Shown here: piece by piece, positions 1 through 6,511 of the stretch
Numbering within the stretch: position 1 is the stretch's first letter
How the letters are laid out: each line of letters starts with the position of its first letter
Source: CAZKTS01 sp964555735
Lineage (GTDB): Bacteria; Actinomycetota; Acidimicrobiia; IMCC26256; PALSA-555
NCBI GenBank assembly: GCA_964555735.1
Contig: CAZKTS010000024.1
Span: 1 to 6,511, forward strand
DNA length: 6,511 nt
Direction: 5' to 3'
Position numbers and translations under genes: made by a program
Notes under the pieces: model-generated
What the model saw: the letters and a program-made list of their open reading frames with translations, nothing else
What the model was told of the DNA's origin: nothing
Database searches by the model: none

Positions 1-2014
1 CGGCGAGGTCTTCCGGGGTCGTGACCGGGCGCTGACACGCGTAGTGCTCGCACACGTACGCGGCCGGCGCGCCGTCGACGAGCGGACGGTCGGCCAGCAG
101 GGGTGACAGCTCGGCGCCGACGCCCTCCGCCGCGGTCAGCGTGACCGCCGACGGCAGCAGCCGTCCCACGACCACGGAGCGCAGGGCTCGGGTGCGCGGG
201 TCGGTCGGGTCACCGACGATCGCGATCTCCTTGGGTGGTGCCAGCCAGCGGTCGAGCGCCCCGAGCAGGTAGGCGAACGCGGTCGGGTGCTCGCCGACGA
301 TGCCGGCCATCGCCCGCAGCCACCGCTCGGCCCGCTCGGCCCAGGCCGGCTCACCGGTCAGTGCCGAGAAGCGCAGCAGCGCACTGCACGCCAGCGAGTT
401 CTCCGACGGCGTCGCGTTGTCCTGGACGTCCTTGGGTCGCACGATCAGGGCCTCGGCGTCGGTGCCGGTCGTGAACACGCCGCCGCGCTCGTCGTCGGCG
501 AACAGGCGGACGAGGTCGTCGGCGACCACCCGCGCCTCGGCGAGCCACGCCACGTCGTCGAGCTCGGCGAGTGTGAGCAGCGCCTCGAGGAGCGCGGCGT
601 GGTCCTCGGCGTACGCGAGCAGGTGCGCGCGGCCGTCCTGCCAGGAGCGCAGGAGCCGGCCGTCGTCGCGGCGCAGCTCGCGCAGCAGGAAGCGCGCGTT
701 GGTGCGGGCCGCGTCCATCCAGTCGTCGCGCTCGAACACCGCCGCCGCCTCGGTGAGCGCGCGCAGGAACAGCGCGTTCCACCCGAGCAGGACCTTGTCG
801 TCGAGCCCCGGCCGCACCCGGGCCTCGCGCGCCTCGAACAGCTTCGGGATCGCCCGGCGCACGCCGTCGGGTCGGTCCTCGGTGCGGTCGACCGCGTGGA
901 GGATGTTGCCGCGGAACTGCGTGTGCGGGTCGACGAAGTTGCCGTTGCTCGTGACGCCGAAGTAGCGGACGACCTCCGGGGCGTCGTCGCCGCAGACGTC
1001 GGTGAGCTCCTCGAGGTCCCAGCAGTAGAACTTGCCCTCGACGCCCTCGGAGTCGGCGTCCTCGGCCGAGAAGAAGCCGCCGTCGGCGTGGCGCAGGTCG
1101 CGCAGCACGTAGTCGATCGTGTCCTCGATGATCCGCTGGTAGCGCGGCTCCCCGGTCACGAGCCAGCCGTGCACGTACGCGCTCGTGAGCAGCGCCTGGT
1201 CGTAGAGCATCTTCTCGAAGTGGGGGACGAGCCAGTAGTCGTCGACCGAGTAGCGGTGGAAGCCGCCGCCCACCTGGTCGTACATCCCGCCCGCCGCCAT
1301 GGCGTCGAGGCTGACCGTGACCATCTCCAGCGCGTCGGTGTCGTCGGGCGTGCGCGCCACGTGGCGCAGCACGAGGTCGAGCGTCATCGCCTGCGGGAAC
1401 TTCGGGGCGCGGCCGAAGCCGCCGAACCGCGGGTCGAACTGCGTGCGCAAGCCGTCGATCGCGTCGTCGAGCACCGCCATGGTGGGTGCGCCGTCCGGTT
1501 CGTCGCCGCCGAGCCGGGTGCTGCGCTCGATGAGCGTGCGCAGCTGGTCGGCGTTGTCGAGGAGCTCGCCCCGACGCCCCTTCCACGCGTCGTCGATCGC
1601 CGCCATCACCCGCAGGAACCCGGGCATCCCCTGGCGGTCGGCCTTGGGGAAGTACGTGCCGCCGAAGAACGGCCGACCGTCGGGCGCGAGGAACACCGTC
1701 ATCGGCCAGCCGCCCTGGCCGGTGAGCGCCTGGACGGCCTGCATGTAGATCGCGTCGACGTCGGGCCGCTCCTCGCGGTCGACCTTCACGTTCACGAACG
1801 AGCGGTTCATGACTGCCGCGACCTCGTCGTCCTCGAACGACTCGTGCGCCATCACGTGGCACCAGTGGCACGAGGAGTAGCCGACCGAGAGCAGGATCGG
1901 GACGTCGCGCTCGCGCGCCGCGGCAAACGCTTCGTCACCCCACGGGTACCAGTCGACCGGGTTGTCGGCGTGCTGGCGGAGGTACGGGCTCGTCTCGTCG
2001 GCGAGCCGGTTCAT
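1..2014 (-). CDS. YyaL/SPATA20-family (DUF255) thioredoxin-domain protein, 3' end cut by window
   Basis: The 671 residues in the window match the DUF255 / YyaL / spermatogenesis-associated protein 20 family, usually about 670-700 aa, so only a short C-terminal tail is missing. The N-terminal part is thioredoxin-like: the family opening NRLADETSPYLRQHA at residues 2-16, NPVDWYPW at 18-25, the CHWC pair at 49-52, KVDREERPDVD at 77-87, GGWP with its probable cis-proline at 101-104, and GGTYFP near 115-120. The rest looks like the (alpha/alpha)6 barrel of GlcNAc-epimerase or six-hairpin glycosidase type: FGGFGRAPKFP 197-207, GGGFHRYSVD 249-258, PHFEKMLYDQ 264-273, GGFFSAEDADSEG 312-324, DDKVLLGWNALF 405-416, and the late CEHYAC at 655-660. 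No signal peptide is visible, so it is probably cytoplasmic. The biochemical role of the family is not established; a redox or sugar-related activity is only suggested by the folds. I chose the ATG at 2014 because the conserved family N-terminus begins exactly there; the upstream ATGs are in other frames. No Shine-Dalgarno sequence precedes it. Confidence 0.93.
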   Translation of the reverse strand, partial: MNRLADETSPYLRQHADNPVDWYPWGDEAFAAARERDVPILLSVGYSSCHWCHVMAHESFEDDEVAAVMNRSFVNVKVDREERPDVDAIYMQAVQALTGQGGWPMTVFLAPDGRPFFGGTYFPKADRQGMPGFLRVMAAIDDAWKGRRGELLDNADQLRTLIERSTRLGGDEPDGAPTMAVLDDAIDGLRTQFDPRFGGFGRAPKFPQAMTLDLVLRHVARTPDDTDALEMVTVSLDAMAAGGMYDQVGGGFHRYSVDDYWLVPHFEKMLYDQALLTSAYVHGWLVTGEPRYQRIIEDTIDYVLRDLRHADGGFFSAEDADSEGVEGKFYCWDLEELTDVCGDDAPEVVRYFGVTSNGNFVDPHTQFRGNILHAVDRTEDRPDGVRRAIPKLFEAREARVRPGLDDKVLLGWNALFLRALTEAAAVFERDDWMDAARTNARFLLRELRRDDGRLLRSWQDGRAHLLAYAEDHAALLEALLTLAELDDVAWLAEARVVADDLVRLFADDERGGVFTTGTDAEALIVRPKDVQDNATPSENSLACSALLRFSALTGEPAWAERAERWLRAMAGIVGEHPTAFAYLLGALDRWLAPPKEIAIVGDPTDPRTRALRSVVVGRLLPSAVTLTAAEGVGAELSPLLADRPLVDGAPAAYVCEHYACQRPVTTPEDLA

Positions 2015-2044
2015 GGGCGCCGGTTCATGGGAGCCGGTTCATGC
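2003..2044 (-). repeat. Three tandem 14-bp units carrying successive start codons
   Basis: On the plus strand the units are GAGCCGGTTCATGG (2003-2016), GCGCCGGTTCATGG (2017-2030) and GAGCCGGTTCATGC (2031-2044), each differing from the consensus by at most one base. On the minus strand every unit contains ATGAACCGG, so the start region of the DUF255 gene is present three times. Because 14 is not a multiple of three, the three ATGs (at 2014, 2028 and 2042) fall in three different frames. A small slippage-type tandem duplication is the simplest origin. Confidence 0.9.
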
Positions 2045-2056
2045 GCGCGTGGCCAT
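2011..2056 (-). other. Chain of three overlapping 5-codon mini-ORFs leading into the DUF255 start
   Basis: On the minus strand, ATGs lie at 2056, 2042, 2028 and 2014, exactly 14 bases apart. The first three open mini-ORFs MATRA (2056-2039), MNRLP (2042-2025) and MNRRP (2028-2011), each ending in TGA. Each TGA overlaps the next ATG as ATGA, the usual geometry of translational coupling, and the last overlap opens the DUF255 gene itself. There is no clear Shine-Dalgarno sequence before any of them. The arrangement is directly visible; that it is translated or regulatory is inference, and it may be a by-product of the tandem repeat. The first unit (MATRA) is only loosely similar to the other three. 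Confidence 0.5.
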
Positions 2057-2068
2057 CGCGGGAGGGTA
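2056..2068 (-). promoter_or_regulatory. Possible -10 element and leaderless start for the DUF255 transcript
   Basis: The minus strand reads TACCCT at 2068-2063, matching the actinobacterial TANNNT -10 pattern. It is followed by six bases and then an ATG at 2056. That spacing is typical of leaderless transcripts whose first base is the A of the start codon. No convincing -35 hexamer is seen. A six-base pattern this loose occurs often by chance, so the support is the position and spacing only. Confidence 0.35.
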
Positions 2069-2101
2069 TCCGCCGATTCGCTCGCCGCCGTCCGCCGCCC
2101 G

Positions 2102-2107
2102 TACCCT
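2102..2107 (+). promoter_or_regulatory. Possible -10 element for the arsR-SulP operon
   Basis: TACCCT fits the TANNNT -10 pattern and is the same hexamer as the candidate on the opposite strand at 2068-2063. Transcription would start near 2114, just before the inverted repeat at 2120-2135, leaving a leader of about 55 bases to the arsR start. The -35 is weak at best. This is inferred from pattern and position only. Confidence 0.33.
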
Positions 2108-2119
2108 GGGCCTGCGAAG

Positions 2120-2135
2120 TTGCAGGAAACTGCAA
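2120..2135 (+). promoter_or_regulatory. Perfect inverted repeat in the arsR leader, candidate ArsR operator
   Basis: TTGCAG-GAAA-CTGCAA is a perfect 6-4-6 inverted repeat lying 33 bases upstream of the arsR start codon, in an AT-richer pocket of a very GC-rich region. ArsR-family repressors commonly autoregulate through imperfect or perfect dyads at their own promoter, so an operator is the best reading. Just downstream of the candidate -10 element it would block transcription. The same sequence as RNA would form a six-pair stem capped by a GAAA (GNRA) tetraloop, so a leader hairpin is an alternative. Confidence 0.55.
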
Positions 2136-2159
2136 TTCGGAAAGCGCAATGCAGCACGC

Positions 2160-2164
2160 GGAGG
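2160..2164 (+). promoter_or_regulatory. Ribosome binding site deciding the arsR start
   Basis: GGAGG sits four bases before the ATG at 2169. It is the only good Shine-Dalgarno sequence in the intergenic region and supports this ATG over the open reading frame extending upstream to 1962. The spacing is slightly short. Confidence 0.65.
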
Positions 2165-2168
2165 CAGC

Positions 2169-2525
2169 ATGACCCGCCGGTCTTCGGTGGCCACCAGTCG
2201 ACCGATCTCGGAGATCAAGGCCGAGCTGTTCAAGGCCCTCGCGCACCCGACGCGCATCCGGATCCTCGAGGTGCTGTCCGACGGTGAGTGCGCGGTGCGG
2301 GACCTCCAGCCGCTCGTCGGGGTCGAGGCGCCGAACCTCTCCCAGCAGCTTGCGGTGCTCCGTCGGGCGGGCCTGGTGAGCACCCGCAAGGACGGCTCGT
2401 CGGTGATCTACGCGATCCGGGATCAGGAGCTGGTGAAGGTCCTCGCGGCTGCGAAGCGAGTGCTCGTGAACTCGCTCGCCGAGTCGCAGGACCTCCTCGC
2501 CGATCTGCGCGCCGCCACCCGGTGA
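2169..2525 (+). CDS. ArsR/SmtB-family winged-helix transcriptional regulator
   Basis: This 118-aa protein has the length and layout of an ArsR-family dimeric repressor. FKALAHPTRIRILEVL (21-36) is the characteristic early helix, and residues 54-70 (APNLSQQLAVLRRAGLV) form the recognition helix-turn-helix. RKDGSSVIYAI (73-83) is the beta-wing and residues 86-114 the C-terminal dimerisation helix. The only cysteine is Cys41 in GECAVRDL. Classical metal or arsenic sensors usually carry two cysteines here (ELCVC-like), so a thiol-based metal site within one subunit is not complete. The usual paired cysteines of BigR/SqrR sulfur sensors are also absent, since nothing follows in the last helix. The inducer is therefore unknown. 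The start is fixed by GGAGG at 2160-2164 and by the family N-terminus. The stop overlaps the start of the SulP gene as GTGA, so both are co-translated. It probably represses its own operon via the dyad at 2120-2135. Confidence 0.92.
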   Translation: MTRRSSVATSRPISEIKAELFKALAHPTRIRILEVLSDGECAVRDLQPLVGVEAPNLSQQLAVLRRAGLVSTRKDGSSVIYAIRDQELVKVLAAAKRVLVNSLAESQDLLADLRAATR

Positions 2526-4199
2526 GCCCGCGCGACACGCTGGCGGCCGCTTCCCGGGGCATCACCCGGATGCTGCCGCGCCGCGCCGACTACGCCGGTG
2601 TGTCACGGTCGTGGCGACACGACCTCGTCGCCGGTGCCACGGTGGGCGTCGTCGCGCTCCCGCTCGCCCTCGCGTTCGGGATCACCACCGGCCTTGGGGC
2701 CGCGGCGGGGCTCACCACCGCGATCATCGCCGGCCTCGTCGCGGCGGTGTTCGGCGGTTCCAACGTGCAGGTCTCCGGACCCACCGGCGCGATGACCGTC
2801 GTGCTCGTGCCGATCGTCGCCGAGCACGGCGCGAACGCGGTCTACGTCGTCGGCCTCATGGCGGGCGCGCTGCTCGTCGTCGCCGCATTCGTCGGGCTCG
2901 GCCGGTTCCTCGCGTACATCCCCTGGCCTGTCGTGGAGGGGTTCACGGTCGGGATCGCGGTCATCATCTTCCTCCAACAGGTTCCGAACGCGCTCGGCGT
3001 GCCGAAACCGGAGGGCGAGAACGCCGCCGCGGTTGCGGCGCGAGCCGTCGGCGACGCATTCGGGGCCGCGGAGCCTGCGGCCATCGGCATCGTGGTGCTC
3101 GTCGTGGCCACGATGCTGCTCGTCCCGCGCCTGCACCGCAGTGCGCCCAGCTCGCTCATCGCGGTCGTGGTGGCCACCGTGGTCGCCGAGCTGCTGCGAC
3201 TGGATGTCGCCCGGATCGGGGCCCTTCCGGGTGCGCTCCCGTCTCCCGCGCTCCCGTCGCTGGACGCAGGGATGGTCAAGGAGCTGCTCGGCGCGGCCGG
3301 CGCGGTGGCGCTGCTGGCCGGGATGGAGAGCCTCCTGTCGGCGCGTGTGGCCGACGGGATGGGCGACGCGTCCCGTCACGATCCCGGACGCGAGCTCTTC
3401 GGGCAGGGTCTTGCGAACATCGCGTCACCGCTGTTCGGCGGCATGCCGGCGACGGGCGCGATCGCACGCACGGCGGTCAACGTTCGTGCCGGGGCCCGCA
3501 CCAGGCTGTCCGCCATCGTCCACTCCGTGGTGCTGCTCGGCGTCGTGCTCGTCGGAGAGGGTGTGGTCTCGACGATCCCGCTCGCGGCGCTGGCGGGCGT
3601 CCTGATGGTGACCGCCGTGCGGATGGTCGAGATCCACAACGTCCGAGCGGTCCTTCGCGCGACCCGTGGCGATGCCGCCGTGCTCGTGCTCACCGCCGTC
3701 GCGACCGTGGCCTTCGACCTCATCGTGGCGGTGGAGATCGGAATCGCGGTTGCCGCGCTCCTGGCGCTGCGGAGCGTCGCCCGGAACGCGACGGTGCGCC
3801 AAGAAGAGGTGACGCCGGCCGGGGAGGTCGACGCCGACCGCGAGGCGTCGCTGCTCGACGAGCACATCCTCATGTACCGCCTCGACGGCGCGCTCTTCTT
3901 CGGGGCGGCGCAACGCTTCCTCACCGAGCTCACGGCCGTCACCGACGTGCGGGTGGTGATCTTGCGCATGCCCGAGATCCAGGTGCTCGACGCGACCGGG
4001 GCGCAAGCCCTCGCGGAGATCATCCACGAGCTCGAGGCGCGACACGTGACCGTGCTGATCAAGGGCCCGCGCCCGGAGCATCTGCAGGCCCTGGAGGCCG
4101 TGGGCGCGATCCGCGCGCTCGCCCACGAACGCCACCTCTTCGTCTCCCTCGACGATGCGATCGCGCACGCGCGCGAGCACGTCGCGCGCGGTGAGACGG

Positions 4200-4219
<20 letters not shown>
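2522..4219 (+). CDS. SulP-family inorganic anion transporter with C-terminal STAS domain
   Basis: A 565-aa inner-membrane transporter of the SulP (SLC26-like) family. After a short basic N-terminus, a long hydrophobic region (about 33-417) forms the multi-helix membrane domain. Family signatures include ALPLALAFGI (45-54), VQVSGPTGAMT (82-92), ESLLSA (269-274) and FGGMPATGAIARTAVN (305-320). A cytoplasmic STAS domain occupies about 447-550, with the conserved DATG loop at 490-493. The family moves anions such as sulfate, bicarbonate or dicarboxylates, usually as symporters or exchangers; the substrate here cannot be told from sequence. I chose the GTG at 2522 because it overlaps the arsR stop as GTGA, giving coupled translation; the ATG at 2570 (MLPRRAD) is an alternative 16 codons shorter. 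ArsR control implies expression only when its inducer is present. The 3' end overlaps the convergent CoA-ligase gene by 20 bases. Confidence 0.93.
4168..4190 (-). terminator. GC-only perfect hairpin, possible U-less terminator of the CoA-ligase operon
   Basis: CGCGCGCGA (4168-4176), a five-base loop and TCGCGCGCG (4182-4190) make a perfect nine-pair stem. For the minus strand it begins nine bases after the CoA-ligase stop codon, where a terminator would be expected, but it lies inside the 3' coding end of the SulP gene. No T-run follows on either strand, so only a U-less terminator of the kind proposed for actinobacteria would fit. In such GC-rich coding DNA it could be chance. Confidence 0.35.
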
Positions 4220-5819
<1,600 letters not shown>

Positions 5820-5835
5820 GACCATCGCCCGGACG

Positions 5836-6511
5836 CTAGACGCCGAGGCGAGTGAGAGCAGCGTCGAGCGCCGCCTCGGCCTCGTCCGACGGCGGCGGGG
5901 TGGGAGCGGCCCACAGGGCGTCCTCCACCGGCGCGAGCACGGCGCGGACCTCCGCGAGGGCGGCGCCGTCGGCCTCGACGCGGTCGCGCAGGGCCGCGAA
6001 CCGTCTCCACGTGGCGGCGTCGGCGAGCGCGCGAGGGGCGCCGGGCCGACCGTCGGGCGAGACCGTGAGGGGTACGAACACGCTCGCGCACGGGCTGCCG
6101 AGCGCTGCCCACACGCGCATCGGCGAGGCGGGATCCGCCGGGAGGTCGGCGACCACGGAAGCGGTCGTCGAGAGCACGCCGCGCAGGTGCCAGCACACGG
6201 TGAAGCCGCTCCACTCGGGTGCGTCGGGCGGCGGTGGTGGCTCGACGCCGTCGCGCGCGCCGGGTGCCCCCCAGGGCCGGGTGCCGTGATGACGGAGGGT
6301 CGCGACGATGTCGGGTGCATCGAGCGCGCCGGCACCGGTGGCCACGCACGCCGTGGTCGCGGCCAAACGGACGTCGGCGGCCTCGACGGGCACGTTCGGG
6401 TCGAGCCAGCCGTTCACGTCGGTCCCGGGCGCGACGTCGGCCGAGGCGCGGTCCCAGGCCGTGCCGAGCGCGACCCGGTTCGAGATCGCCGCGCCGTCGT
6501 CCACCCGGCGG
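5836..6511 (-). CDS. Secernin-like / peptidase family C69 protein, C-terminal part (5' end outside window)
   Basis: The visible 224 residues are the C-terminal portion of a protein whose start lies beyond base 6511; the frame is open to the window edge, so the GTG at 6504 is probably not the real start. Features fit secernins and bacterial C69 dipeptidase-like Ntn hydrolases: AAISNR near the beginning of the fragment, a TRPWGAPG segment, FTVCWHLRG followed by STTASVVADLP, and VWAALGSPCASVFVPL. The end is a helical, alanine- and glutamate-rich segment. In this family the catalytic N-terminal cysteine would be near the missing start, so activity cannot be judged here. Some family members are dipeptidases, while animal secernins have no firmly shown peptidase activity. 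It sits directly upstream of the acyl-CoA synthetase on the same strand, suggesting co-transcription; a functional link is only inferred. Identification is from remembered family motifs, without an alignment. Confidence 0.72.
   Translation of the reverse strand, partial: RRVDDGAAISNRVALGTAWDRASADVAPGTDVNGWLDPNVPVEAADVRLAATTACVATGAGALDAPDIVATLRHHGTRPWGAPGARDGVEPPPPPDAPEWSGFTVCWHLRGVLSTTASVVADLPADPASPMRVWAALGSPCASVFVPLTVSPDGRPGAPRALADAATWRRFAALRDRVEADGAALAEVRAVLAPVEDALWAAPTPPPSDEAEAALDAALTRLGV

Noticed and set aside
1962..2168. In-frame upstream extension of the ArsR reading frame
   Set aside because: It would run through the divergent promoter, the 14-bp repeat and the dyad, and adds residues unlike the family N-terminus. 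GGAGG just before the ATG at 2169 supports the shorter protein.
287..2287. A 666-codon open frame on the plus strand, antisense to the DUF255 gene
   Set aside because: Its product is low-complexity, rich in R, V, E, H and A with no recognisable domain, whereas the minus strand matches the DUF255 family throughout. Long antisense frames are expected where GC-rich codon use avoids stop codons on the opposite strand.
2611..4194. A 527-codon plus-strand frame inside the SulP gene
   Set aside because: It is an arginine-rich shadow in a second frame; the overlapping frame has clear transmembrane and STAS signatures.

Overview
The window is GC-rich and densely coding, with third codon positions almost always G or C. 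This fits a high-GC actinobacterium. The FadD19-type CoA ligase and the TANNNT-like -10 elements agree with that, but the sequence alone does not settle the genus; an Acidimicrobiia-like or mycobacterium-like host is an inference. I see no RNA genes, CRISPR array, insertion sequence or phage gene.

Layout: (1) 1-2014, minus strand: a nearly complete gene of the YyaL/SPATA20 (DUF255) family, with a thioredoxin-like CHWC domain followed by an (alpha/alpha)6-barrel-like region. Its last few codons lie beyond base 1. (2) 2015-2168: a divergent promoter region. Its minus-strand side holds a 14-bp tandem repeat that produces a chain of three five-codon mini-ORFs, each joined to the next start by an ATGA overlap. 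Its plus-strand side holds a perfect 6-4-6 inverted repeat in the arsR leader. (3) 2169-4219, plus strand: a two-gene operon, an ArsR-family repressor followed by a SulP anion transporter with a STAS domain, joined by a GTGA stop/start overlap. (4) 4200-6511, minus strand: a second operon, a secernin-like (peptidase family C69) protein cut by the window edge, followed after 16 bases by a FadD19-like acyl-CoA synthetase.

How the parts fit: the ArsR protein probably represses its own operon and therefore controls the SulP transporter; substrate and inducer cannot be read from sequence. The transporter gene and the CoA-ligase gene converge and overlap by 20 bases, so there is no spacer for a normal terminator. 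A perfect GC-only hairpin inside the 3' end of the SulP gene, 9 bases past the ligase stop, may serve as a terminator for the ligase operon.

Most of the window is recognisable family content. The least ordinary feature is the mini-ORF relay in front of the DUF255 gene: four ATGs spaced exactly 14 bases apart, the first about 6 bases after a TANNNT element, so it could be the start of a leaderless transcript. It may be a real translational device or only a start-codon duplication; comparison with orthologues would decide.
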